Below are positions 10,093 to 20,053 of a stretch of DNA of 38,625 nt, in pieces (positions within the stretch are counted from its first letter, which is position 1; each line of letters opens with the position of its first letter). Source of the stretch: Silene noctiflora (taxonomy: Eukaryota; Streptophyta; Magnoliopsida; Caryophyllales; Caryophyllaceae); NCBI GenBank assembly GCA_009801015.1, contig VHZZ01007032.1, forward strand, positions 29,426-68,050, written 5' to 3'. A program made the position numbers and the translations under genes. The notes beneath the pieces are model-generated. The model made no database searches, was not told the origin of the DNA, and saw only the letters and a list, made by a program, of their open reading frames with translations.

Positions 10093-10640
10093 AATTGATA
10101 GAAATTGGAGATGAATTCTCACTAAATTGATAGAAATTCATCTTAAATCATGATGATACGAGACCGTCTCACACTACATATACAGAAGATCATCGTAAAT
10201 TATGATGACGGTCGAATAGATAGAAGAACGTCTTAAATTATAATCATAGAAGACTATCTCTCATGAAGTATTAAATAGATGGAAGAACGTATCACATTAA
10301 ATAGATAGAAGACGGTCACACATTTTAATGGCATGAGATTGTCTATCACATAATTCACATTAAATTGATAAACTATCGTCTCATATTATAAAGATAAGAG
10401 ACTTTTTCACATTAAATAAATTGGAGGCCGTCTTATATTAAATACATAGGAGATCGCCGCACATTGAACTGACCGAAAATTATGTCGGATAGAAGACGGA
10501 TTAAATTGATTAGGGACTCTTCTCACATTTAAAATGATATGAGAATGTCTCATATTATATTGATAGAAGATTGTCTTAAATTATATGACAATCGTTTCAT
10601 GTTAAATAGATATGAACGATTAATTCCCAACTAAATTACC
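10093..10640. repeat. Degenerate ~26-bp repeat field (GATAGAAGACGGTCTCACATTAAAT-like)
   Basis: At least a dozen decayed copies occur of a unit resembling GATAGAAGACGGTCTCACAT followed by TAAAT. Clear members start near 10201, 10273, 10300, 10430, 10490 and 10560. Unit lengths vary from about 25 to 60 bp because of insertions. There are no ORFs. I read this as an old minisatellite or the decayed interior of a transposon. Confidence 0.6.
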
Positions 10641-10819
10641 CGCCTCACATGGTATTATTACAAAGAATCAAAACAATTAAGTGGTGAAATTATATGTTTT
10701 GTTTAATCAGTTAAGTAAACAATGAATAAAAGACGAACATTTAAAAGGTAGATAGGGTTGGGACAAACCGGTGCCTGATTTCGTTCTTCTCTACTGCATC
10801 GGCTAGTTTTTTTTTTTTT

Positions 10820-11001
10820 TGAAATAAGATAAAGAGGAAACTATAGAGAGACGATAGAAGGTGAAGATTTAATAGTATCAATTTTATTCATCTCAATGGA
10901 GGTATTTATATAGTACATATCATGTCAGAAACCTAATTACATGAAGTGTATAATGGGGTCCATATAGCCCAACGGACATCCATATAGTACATTTCATAAC
11001 A
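10820..11001 (-). mobile_element. Solo LTR, 182 bp, TG...CA ends, TTTTT target duplication
   Basis: On the minus strand it begins TGTTATGAAATGTACTATAT and ends TCTTATTTCA. Inside are a TATA box (TATATAAATAC, complement of 10902-10912) and an AATAAA polyadenylation signal (complement near 10885). The 5 bp on each side are TTTTT (10815-10819 and 11002-11006). This is the pattern of a copia-like solo LTR. The target duplication is low-complexity, so it weighs less than usual. Confidence 0.6.
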
Positions 11002-11155
11002 TTTTTTAAGATGAAGTGGAATTGGGATAACAGATGATTTAGCTTAGCAATTGCATTTATTTACAAAATCTCAATAAAAGAATTTCTAGATACAGTATAT
11101 TTTCATTATAGCTTCAAAATTTGTATTGTTGTAAAGAGATAAATCAATAAACTGG

Positions 11156-12637
11156 CTAAACTAATTGGAGTTGTCCAAGTATATAGATTCTGAATCGTAT
11201 TATGCCATTGAAGTTCACTTGCTGGATATTTCCGAGTTGGCCTCGAAGAACATTGCAGGTATCAAATAGATGTACCTCTCCGCTGGGTTCGGTAATACCT
11301 TGTATTTGGGTTCTGGCATAAACGTGTGGCCAATTTAGATTATCAAATTGTGGTTTGTGCTGCAAGAAACAAAGAACTTCAGAGTGGAGCCACAAGTTAT
11401 CTAAATTATTTACTACCATGATTCGCGGGTTATTCCCTTGTGAATATTCAGGTCGAAAACATGACCGTATGTCATTTGGTTGAACCTCAGGATCATAAAT
11501 CCGTATTTGTCTGGCTTTTTCCGAAAGCAACTTTTTACATATTTCTATAGCGGCGGAATTGATGACGTAACCACTGTTTTCCTTATACGAAAACCCCAAG
11601 ATTCCTACGCTCTTCTCCTTCAAACAATTGACACATTTCAAGATTTTTGAAATGAGACTGTGTTGATGTTCTAAATTACTCCTTATAGCACCCTTGAAAA
11701 AAGAAACCATTCCCTTCTTCTGGTGTATTTCTGCTAAATGACAAAAAAATTCCAAGTCTCGTATTAATCCCGGACCGCCAATACCAGCACTTACTCTAAA
11801 GGCTTGATTGCCATTAATACGCGGGTCGGTTGCCATGATTTGATGGACTTCATCAATGTTATTGTCGGGAATTTCGTCGCATAGGTCTGCCATCATATTC
11901 ATCACAATCCCTTTAAGGGCTAAAACAATATTAGATCCCATAGTTCCCGTTATTGCAGCTGAAACGCGTGCAGTTATAATTTGGTTATTAAGCACCCAAC
12001 CTGGTGAAGTGTAAAACTCTTCAATTATGCCTGTATTTGGAGCAAGTATGGGATGACAAGGTGATATTAGGACTCTAGCCGGATGTCTCAAATTCTGCAA
12101 GGCTGTACCAGCCGAGTAAAATTCCGGCACCCAAAATATGTGGTGTTCGGTTGCTGTTTGATTCAGTGTTCTACAACTTTTAATCGTATTTTCCAGCGCT
12201 GTTTTTGCAAAATCTGGTTCTAATTGAGATTTAATAATTATAATTTTCGGAGTATTCGCCTCGACAAGTACCTTTCTCATATCTCGATCCCAATCACTTA
12301 AATCCAACCTTTTCCGCTTTCCCAACCCATAATTTTTAATCTTGTTATCGGCTGCAATAATGATGATTTGGGCGGCATTTATTTCTTGATTACTATGATT
12401 TAGCCCTCGAAATTGGACGTTTGCATTCATCTGATTCGTGATCATCGTCTGTAATCCAGGTTCATAATGTTCCAAACCCGGGGGTTGCCATTTCTGAATT
12501 CTTGCTGGTTGGTCTACGATTCTGAAATTTTTTGCCGGCCAATATTCGGAAATTACCAAGGTACTCAAAACACCTGTAGTGGTGGCACCAATACAACAGA
12601 TTCCATTAACCCCATTCATAGTAAGGTTAGCCGCCAT
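11156..12637 (-). CDS. UDP-glucose 6-dehydrogenase-like protein, active site lost
   Basis: A single uninterrupted frame of 493 residues with start context AATAATGGCG. It aligns along its length with plant UDP-glucose dehydrogenase (usual length ~480), which oxidises UDP-glucose to UDP-glucuronate with NAD+ for cell-wall sugars. Shared landmarks: ICCIG at 13-17, YEPGL at 58-62, PEF...GTAL at 171-180, GIGG at 285-288, VGILGFSYKENSG near 345, IRIYDPEV near 380. Key sites differ. The Rossmann GxGxxG reads GATTTG (17-22). The Thr of the EKSTVPV motif is replaced (IKSQLEP, 135-141). The catalytic Lys of KLAANAF is absent (GTMGSNI, 231-237). The catalytic Cys of GFGGSCF is Gly (GIGGPGL, 285-291). 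The C-terminal DGRN motif reads DTCN. Plant UGDH coding regions are commonly intronless, so the single exon does not prove retroposition. I infer a rapidly diverging paralogue without dehydrogenase activity, either a pseudoenzyme or a young pseudogene that has not yet gained stops. Confidence 0.8.
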   Translation of the reverse strand: MAANLTMNGVNGICCIGATTTGVLSTLVISEYWPAKNFRIVDQPARIQKWQPPGLEHYEPGLQTMITNQMNANVQFRGLNHSNQEINAAQIIIIAADNKIKNYGLGKRKRLDLSDWDRDMRKVLVEANTPKIIIIKSQLEPDFAKTALENTIKSCRTLNQTATEHHIFWVPEFYSAGTALQNLRHPARVLISPCHPILAPNTGIIEEFYTSPGWVLNNQIITARVSAAITGTMGSNIVLALKGIVMNMMADLCDEIPDNNIDEVHQIMATDPRINGNQAFRVSAGIGGPGLIRDLEFFCHLAEIHQKKGMVSFFKGAIRSNLEHQHSLISKILKCVNCLKEKSVGILGFSYKENSGYVINSAAIEICKKLLSEKARQIRIYDPEVQPNDIRSCFRPEYSQGNNPRIMVVNNLDNLWLHSEVLCFLQHKPQFDNLNWPHVYARTQIQGITEPSGEVHLFDTCNVLRGQLGNIQQVNFNGIIRFRIYILGQLQLV

Positions 12638-14956
12638 TATTGACTAACTTTTCTTTTTAATTGTTTCTTGTCTAACTTGTCTGCAGCTCAACACATGTAT
12701 GTATCTAATTACAGGGAGTTTATTTTGTATTTTGTGTTGTTGATCCAAAGAACTAACTTGTCTGCCTGCCAATATTCGGAAGCTACCAAGGGTCTTGGTC
12801 TCATGGAACATTGAATCCATTGGTAGAGTGGCAGTGGCCGTTTAGTTAGAAACCGTGTTAGTATACAAGGAATTCCAGCCAAATAAGACACATATACCAA
12901 TGAATGGGTAGATACTAGATAGTGACTCTGGGAAACGGGTTGGTTGGGTTAGTTCAGGTATGCAATTGTTTGGGTTAGGTCAGGGTAATATCGAGTTCCA
13001 AAATGTTTGTCTCAGGACCAGGTTGGGGTTAGGTCCACTCGGGTTTGAAGAGTCTGGTTCAAGTTCCAGTTACGCAATCTGGGTTGCGTGAGTTTTGTCG
13101 TATACAGATGAGGTGCACATTACAGATAGGCAGTGGAGTACTGGAGTAAATGGATACAAGTCATTGTAATTTGTGACAAGCAACTGACTATTGTATAGGC
13201 AACCACCATTGTGGTAGCGCTTGTCGTGGATCATGTGCATTGTAAGATAGTCAGGAATCTAATCTCTATTTTGCTGGTAGGCTGGTTAGGGAGAGACAGT
13301 TCCGAAAACAAATCATGTCACCTCTTAAACAAAGCTTCTATAACATGCCTGTTATAGAGAACAACTTGATGAGCAATTGTACATTTGTACCGGTTGTCAT
13401 CATCTCAATTAGCCTCGACTTCATCAGCACTGACAATTGATTGTTTTACTTTGGCGAGGTAGAGGTGCAATCAACTAAGAGTCGTTGGTCTACAGCCGCA
13501 AAAGTTTTCTACCAGAGGACCGATAAGGTAGGATCCACAAACGAATTTCACGCTGTGATGCTACTTTGTCTTTAATCTCCCTTAAGAAGAAACCTGGCAT
13601 TAACTCATCGCAAATTGAGGACTTGAGCGCCGAATGCTGAAACTGGAGTCTGACATTCAAGTTTTTGCTGAGCTGTTGGACTGCTTGTTTAGGCTTAACT
13701 ATCGATTATAGAAATTAATGAACGGAGATAATGTATCTGTTGTCTAACTGTTTAACTATAGAAGAAAAGTATTGAGGCTCATGCTGTAAGGGAAACAAAT
13801 GTGACATGTCCAAATTTCGAATCTATTGTTCTGTTTTAGGGTTGTATACAGAAACCCATTACAGACAAACATGGGAAAGGAAGACAATGCTAAGCCTATT
13901 CAGATGACAGGATGGTATCGTGTCATTCACACTCATCAATTATCTCTGATTCCTTTTGTATACCTGATATAAATAGTCAAGCACGAGGAAAAGAATTCAT
14001 CAGATTTAACATTTCCATCTTCATCAACTTCAGTTGGAATAGGAGTTAGACTATTAATGATGGCTTCTTCGAGAATTTACCATGTTCGTTCAATCAGTTT
14101 ACCATCTAGTCATCTAGATCTCACCCAGTCAAAGAACAACTCGATGAGCAGTTGTGCAGATTGAGTTATTCCGTTTAAATTATTTGTTATCTAATTATCT
14201 AATTATCTATGATTATTGATTAATATTCCTTTCTTAGAAAAAAAAAACAAATGACTGAGACGGATAAAATATAAGAGATCGGCGCTATAGGATTTGTCAT
14301 ATCCGGACCTAATCCATTTCCCCTGTTCTAATCATGCACTGTCATGTACGTGCATGTACATAGTACATTGTTCAGGCTTGCGGTACTTATTAATGCTGCC
14401 GTAACAAAAACAAAATGAATATTCGGCTTTTCTCGGATGCATTCATGGTATTGAATATTGGTTTTAGCTTATCTCAGATACATTGTTTGCCTCCTAATCC
14501 CGGTCTTGCTGCAATAAATGCGGCCGATACTGAGATTTAACAATATGGATTTCTCGACCTGCTGGTTTGGCACTCGAGTTTTAATTAAGTGTAATATTCA
14601 GTAAATTATGATTGCTCTAGTTTATGTTTCAGGTGCTCACATTGTTAAGCAGATGACTTCAGCTTTGGGTTATTTCTGAAGAATTCAGAGCCATGGATCT
14701 CTTGAACAACGCACACCATTGTCGAACATACCATCCTTGTCGTAAAGCTAGGTTTGACTCGTTACTAATCATTAAAACGGGAGACACTCTTTCTGCCAAC
14801 TGTTTCCTGGCTAGTTCTCAATTTCAATGGCAAAAATACAGGAGTAGTCTGAGGTACATAGACATCAAATTTGTGAAGCCTTGAAATACAGTGTTTCAAT
14901 TTTCGATAAAAGTGTGAGACCAGCCCATACGAGAGAATTTGTGAGTTGGGCAGTGA
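12638..14956. other. Intergenic, with a short UGDH-like fragment
   Basis: At 12763-12791 a 29-bp stretch (TGCCTGCCAATATTCGGAAG...) repeats 12533-12561 of the UGDH-like ORF with about three mismatches, in the same orientation and frame (LVASEYWQA against LVISEYWPA). A GT-rich stretch rich in GGGTTAGGT-like words occupies 12930-13090. The phrase AGAACAACTTGATGAGCA near 13358 recurs as AGAACAACTCGATGAGCA near 14134. The small ORF 14693-14884 matches nothing I know. No intact gene is supported. Confidence 0.45.
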
Positions 14957-15619
14957 ATTGCTGCGACGGACTCTGCTGGTGTTGCAAAACTAGAAATACA
15001 TCATAATACTTCTCTTAAAACAGGACAGCTGACAAAAAATCAACCAGGAAAGTCCCAAAATATGCAAAAAAATTCGTAAATGAAACTTAAGGGGATGAAC
15101 GCTGAAAAAGGGTGACATATTAAATGAAAAACATACAGTTGTGCTATATCCATGTAAGCCCGTACGTGCAAGGTGGTATCAGGCAAGATGAGNNNNNNNN
15201 NNNNNNNNNNNNNNNNNNNNNNNNNNNNNNNNNNNNNNNNNNNNNNNNNNNNNNNNNNNNNNNNNNNNNNNNNNNNNNNNNNNNNNNNNNNNNNNNNNNN
15301 NNNNNNNNNNNNNNNNNNNNNNNNNNNNNNNNNNNNNNNNNNNNNNNNNNNNNNNNNNNNNNNNNNNNNNNNNNNNNNNNNNNNNNNNNNNNNNNNTCTC
15401 TTCCCATCTTCTATTATTATTAGAACTCCTTTGTACCATCAATTTTCGACTTTTTCCATTCCTCTCAATACGACAACTTTTTTTAGCACTTGTCGCCATT
15501 ACTCACGCGCTAATAATAAAACATCAACTTGGTTTAAAAAGCAACTAATCAAGCGCGAGGTCATAATGTCTCCAACATCTAATACTAATTCTACAATGAG
15601 ATTGACTATATCAGACTAG
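14957..15619 (-). pseudogene. Truncated second copy of the F-box gene
   Basis: It is a direct copy of 8566-10092 that retains the 3' flank (14957-15067), part of the intron, the start of exon 1 (MATSAKKSCRIERNGKSRKL from 15499) and the upstream region. Exon 2, coding for the LRR part, is deleted: the join at 15067 runs from the 3' flank straight into the intron. A block of Ns (15193-15396) covers the F-box itself, at the same place where copy 1 is peppered with single Ns. The copy cannot make the full protein. Confidence 0.8.
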
Positions 15620-17219
15620 CAAACAACTATGAACCATAATATCTTCAACATCTAATACTTAATACTCATCTAGGTTTCACCATTATACCAATTTCGATTT
15701 ACCGACTCATAAAATCATACATGAACAACGAGAACACCACTTTACCAAATCCAAGGGTTTCGGCTATTGACGATGAGGTCAAATAAGGAACACCAAGCAA
15801 ACAACTTAAATTAACAAACACTTTCTTGAATTACAGAAACTCGTAAACAAACAATTGAAACATAGATGAATAAGGTTAGAAACTTGAAATCAATTCTAAT
15901 TCAGCATCAAATGATCCATCAGCAAAAGTTCATAGTATCAAATTGATGGTAACCTTTTATCAAGAAATATTTGCATTTAATGTAAAATGGTCCATCTTAT
16001 TTCAGACCAAAATAAATAGTTTATCTGAAAGAAGAATTTGTTTGGTTCAATCGTTCATCGTCCTCGATTGAGCGAGTTTGGACCATGTTATCTCGGCCTT
16101 ATTATAAATTTCGATTAGATCGACTTGATTGATTTCATTTGTTAAAGAGAAAGGGGAACAACAAATGAAATAGAAGAGCGTATTAGTTATTTTAGATGTT
16201 TTTCATGACCGACTATGCAAGAAGGTAAGAGCCACCATTATTGCATGATAAGATTACGAGAGGGGAGAATTATATTATTAATGTTGTGTCAATGATAAAG
16301 TACGATACATCATTATATAGTAAACTAACATCTAAGTAATTTAGGAAAAGCAATAATCTAAATATCTTATACTCTAATATTATTATGATATTATCTCATA
16401 TATTATTCTCATGAAGATATGTCGATAACCGAAGAAGTTTGAATGTTTCGTCACTCATGTTATCGACATTGTGCAAACCCATGGAAATTTTGACAAATTA
16501 CCATGGGTTTGAAGGTAGATATTGGAGAATATTACGGTATATTGTATTATACTGTAATCGGAATAATATAATGTTAGCAATAAACTTATTATTATGTAGC
16601 CTATAATAGTTGATACGATTTAGATCTCGAGAGTATTATAAATATCATGCCAATGTAATCATTCGAGACACAAATTACTATCAAACGATGAATTCCTCCC
16701 TCTATTTCTAATATTGCACCAACTTCTCATTTTCGAAATTATTGTGGGTGGAATAATCTTAAATAATTGTAATATAGAAACTCAATAGAAGCTGCGATTA
16801 CGACTCATTACAAGCTCTAGCTAAGTGATTGATCATGTGTTACTAACATGCAAAAATTCTAAGATTTACCGGGTTTTAGTTTTTATTTTATTAAGATTAT
16901 GTTCTATTATTTATGGAGAATATATTCAATTTTAATATTTTCTTTGGATAGAGTATAAGATGATATAATACACTCTTAAATAGATCGACGTTACTTAAAA
17001 TCGGGATCAATCCGGTTTTGAAGGGTACCTTTTAATTTAACGTGTAAGAGAGGGATACATTTAACATAAAAGGAGTACTACATTCTATGTATTCCACTCT
17101 TGCAACTTTGACAAAATCTTTTATATATAAGATAGACACCACACATTCAAAATGTAAACATCTCACTTTAACACCGCAGCTTTGCCAAAAGTTAAGCTTT
17201 CCCAACTAATTTATTAGAA
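15620..17219. other. AT-rich intergenic, no gene seen
   Basis: Long AT-rich DNA without ORFs above 60 codons. The words ATCATGCCAATGTAATC and ATTCGAGACACAAATTAC near 16650 look like the leader of a retrotransposon LTR (a short TATAAATATC lies at 16636), but I could not find matching ends. Confidence 0.4.
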
Positions 17220-17230
17220 TGATTTCTGAC

Positions 17231-17493
17231 GAGAAAAAGGATTACGCATCTGAGGTAGTACCTCAAACCTTATAATTTTTGAGCATATACACATTGTTTA
17301 TGAGCATATTAGTATTTTTAAATATAGTTTTTGAGTAATATTATATTTTTTTTAGTTTAATGTTTTAAATAAATGTACTCAAAACATAATACTACAAACT
17401 TATGATATATTTAAAATAAAACTCAAAAACTTTAATATAAAACTCAGAAAATAGATATTAAGAGGTACTACCTCAGATGTATAGTCCTTGAAC
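17231..17493. mobile_element. MITE with ~45-bp TIRs and an 11-bp direct flank
   Basis: The left end contains CATCTGAGGTAGTACCTC and the right end its inverse GAGGTACTACCTCAGATG; similarity extends about 45 bp inward. The 263-bp element is flanked by TGATTTCTGAC on both sides (17220-17230 and 17494-17504). A duplication of 9-11 bp suits the Mutator superfamily. The interior is AT-rich and non-coding. Confidence 0.75.
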
Positions 17494-17504
17494 TGATTTC
17501 TGAC

Positions 17505-18149
17505 TTATATATAGACCTTGGCAAATAGTAGAAACAGATTTATGGTAAACGGATAACGTTAGCAGATCGAATACGATTAATTAGCAGATTTAACTATTAA
17601 ATTAAATTAGTGGAATTAAAAAATGATGTTTGGTAATTAGCAGATTATAGGATAATAAGAAAATTTATAAATTGAAATCATTTATTTTATGGTAAAAAAT
17701 TTCATTAAAGTACACATTGAATGACTTTACTCAATTCTTTTGATTAGTTTTTCATTTTAATTGTTTATGCTCAGACTAAAAATATGAAAAATTAACAAAA
17801 TAATAATTTTAAATATATAAATAATATAGAATTTATAAATGCTGCGTATTTATGTGCGAGATTCATATTAGTATAATAATACGATTAGTAATCATTACAT
17901 ATCATACATGGGATTTTATTTGAGTTTCGTAGAACAATACGTATACTGTATACATACGATAAGCATGTGAGACTTGATATACGTAAATCATAGTATGGCC
18001 CACAAGAATTTCTAAGAATTTAGACGTATTACCATAAATCAATAATTGTTCCCAACAAAAACAAATATAGAAAAAACAAGAATTCATAGATCACAACTAG
18101 CAAACGCGGCAACTCCAACTATAAGTAACATGATAATAATTTCAGCTAA
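17505..18149. other. AT-rich intergenic, nothing recognised
   Basis: Repetition of the word TTAGCAGATT near 17575-17645 is the only feature noticed. The 61-codon frame at 17902-18087 is not supported by any family. Confidence 0.4.
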
Positions 18150-18346
18150 GTATTGTGGAAGTCGCGCATATCTGTTACAAGTTGAAAACGGGTCAAGTAA
18201 TATCGAAGTAAGTAGATAAGACAAAAGCAAGACAAAAGCAAAATGCCTAGAGAATAGTATTCTGCTTTTGTCTTATCTACCAACTTGATGTTACTTGACC
18301 CTTCTTCAATTTGTGACTGATATGCCGTCTTAAATGAGAATTTGTT
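18150..18346. repeat. Long imperfect hairpin, ~80-bp arms
   Basis: The left arm (about 18150-18230) and right arm (about 18263-18346) are inverted copies. Core matches are GGGTCAAGTAA against TTACTTGACCC and AGATAAGACAAAAGC against GCTTTTGTCTTATCT. Mismatches and small bulges occur every 5-15 bp. The loop is about 32 nt and contains an extra copy of AGACAAAAGC. Either a small foldback MITE or a young miRNA/siRNA-type foldback fits. The 73-codon minus frame across it is a by-product. Confidence 0.7.
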
Positions 18347-18850
18347 TAATAATTTAACCAACACCATCCACTTTCTTTCCTTTTGTTTTTCCCTTTCCTT
18401 ATTTCATTATATTAACATTAAAAAATAAAATAAAAATAATTTGTCAACTTTATCTTCATTTAATAAACTCACTAGTATGGCTCCCGTGCAATTGCACGGT
18501 ATTTTAGATACAAATATTAGAGAATTTGACAATTAATTAAATTAATGCAGTTTATCTCCATTTTAAAAAGAGTAGAAATTTGCATATATAATTTCAAGAA
18601 AATATTTTATTAGCCTTATTTATGTAAAAGTTAAACTATGATTTATGTTACAAAATTAACTAGGAGATAAATATTGTTCAATAGCAAATATAGATAGTGA
18701 AGACTAATTAATTAGGAAATAAATATTGTCAAGTAAATATCACTTAAGCGGGAAATTTGAGCGGGAGAATTTAGAGATGAGTTAATCTTTTACCGTAGTA
18801 TATAAGGGATTATTAATATTATTATTTTTCAAATTGACTTCAATAATTCC
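18347..18850. other. Upstream region of the DUF4228 gene; perfect palindrome
   Basis: A perfect 16-bp palindrome CCGTGCAATTGCACGG lies at 18484-18499. The rest is AT-rich. A second TATA-like word (GTATATAAGG) occurs near 18797. Confidence 0.5.
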
Positions 18851-18852
18851 CC

Positions 18853-18860
18853 TATATATA
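18853..18860 (+). promoter_or_regulatory. TATA box of the DUF4228 gene
   Basis: TATATATA lies about 150 bp before the chosen ATG. It places the likely transcription start near 18885-18890. It also shows that the upstream in-frame ATG at 18834 lies before the transcript and is not the start. Confidence 0.55.
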
Positions 18861-19001
18861 CACACCACCCATCTATTCCCCCTCCTCCCTCATTCATTCA
18901 TTAAATTCCAATTATTCCAACCACATTATATCATATTATCATCTAGCTATTATCGAGATTATAAGGTAAGGCTGCGTACATTCAACAATCCCGACTCAAA
19001 A

Positions 19002-19520
19002 ATGGGAAATTACGCGTCGTGTACATTAGGAGGAGCACACGAAAAACATAAGAGAGCGGCACGAGTAATATTTCCATCAGGGGAAATAAAACAATTTAAT
19101 CAATCTACAAAAGCAGCAGAGCTCATGTTAGAAATTCCGAATTATTTCTTAGTAAATTCCACGTCATTGCAAATGGGTAGAAGAATTACCGCGTTAAATG
19201 CTGACGAGGATCTCGAGATTGGTGACGTGTACGTCATGTTACCCATGCAGAGGGTGAATTCTTTTGTTACTGCTGCTGACATGGCAGCTCTTTACCTAGC
19301 TGCTAAGCGTGGTAACGGTGGTAGGGCTGGGAAGGTTAGGGTGGTTCCGGCGTGTGGTGAGGAAGTCAAGGTGGCGCGTGAGAAAGACGTGTGCGAGAAG
19401 AAGGCGGTGTTGGAAGGAGTTGAGGAGGAGTTGGTTTCGGAGTTGCAACATAGGAGATCGGTTACCCGGTCTAAGAAGCCTTTGCTTGAGACAATTGTTG
19501 AAGAACCGGGTTCACGCTAA
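19002..19520 (+). CDS. DUF4228/PADRE-domain protein
   Basis: A single-exon gene of 172 residues. The N-terminus MGNYASC fits an N-myristoylation signal (Gly2, Ser6) with a nearby Cys7 that could be palmitoylated, which would place it at a membrane. The domain (about 18-105) shows the usual plan of the family: ARVIFPSGEIKQF, then a helix AAELMLEIPNYFLVNS, then ADEDLEIGDVYVMLPMQRVNS and AADMAALYLAAKR. The C-terminal third is basic/acidic and probably disordered. PADRE genes are plant-specific and many respond to pathogens or abiotic stress; the biochemical role is unknown. The start at 19002 is chosen because of the myristoylation motif and the TATA box at 18853. The leader contains GGTAAGGCTGCGTACATTC (from 18965), a SINE-like word. 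Confidence 0.85.
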   Translation: MGNYASCTLGGAHEKHKRAARVIFPSGEIKQFNQSTKAAELMLEIPNYFLVNSTSLQMGRRITALNADEDLEIGDVYVMLPMQRVNSFVTAADMAALYLAAKRGNGGRAGKVRVVPACGEEVKVAREKDVCEKKAVLEGVEEELVSELQHRRSVTRSKKPLLETIVEEPGSR

Positions 19521-20053
19521 GCGTTTTTATTTAAGTTACTCGGTTCATCTCAGTCAATTGTTTATTTTTCAAGAAAAGACAAAAAAAAAAAAGTTTATTG
19601 GAACGGAGAAAGTAATTTGCTGGTTCGAAGCTTAAGTCTCTCTTGTTGATTTTTAGATGAAGAGGGGATTTTTTTATGATTATTTATTGTATAGAATTAT
19701 TTTAAGGGGTTTTAATTGATATAGTCATTCTTTGTAAATACATCCTATATTTGGTATTTTTTTTGTATGCAAGGTGAGAATCACCTTGTCATATTTTTTC
19801 TAAGTATGGAATGGAATGAAAAGAATGATATATTGGTTACAATTTATTTGTTCTTTCTATTTGTTTTGCATTCTGTCTTGTTTGTAACGGTCACAAGCTT
19901 GTGACTTCTCACGACCCTTTTCCGCCAAAAATGTTACAGCCATAAGCATTAATTGAGTTTATGTGTGTTTTCTTACGAGCTTTTATAATTTTTGATTTAT
20001 AATTATAACGTGTTGAAATGTTCTCGTGATTATTTCATGACAACCTTACTTCC
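19521..20053. other. 3' flank of the DUF4228 gene and spacer
   Basis: T-rich downstream sequence likely includes the 3' UTR. A GGTCACAAGCTTGTGACTTC palindrome-like stretch lies at about 19890-19908. No gene is seen. Confidence 0.4.

Noticed and set aside
15144..15619. Several 87-148-codon frames across the N block
   Set aside because: Their length comes from unknown bases. Only the start of the F-box copy on the minus strand is real similarity.
18146..18367. 73-codon minus frame at the hairpin
   Set aside because: It reads straight through both arms of an inverted repeat, so it is a by-product of the hairpin.
18834..19001. Upstream extension of the DUF4228 protein from ATG 18834
   Set aside because: It lies before the TATA box at 18853 and would bury the MGNYASC myristoylation start that the family uses.
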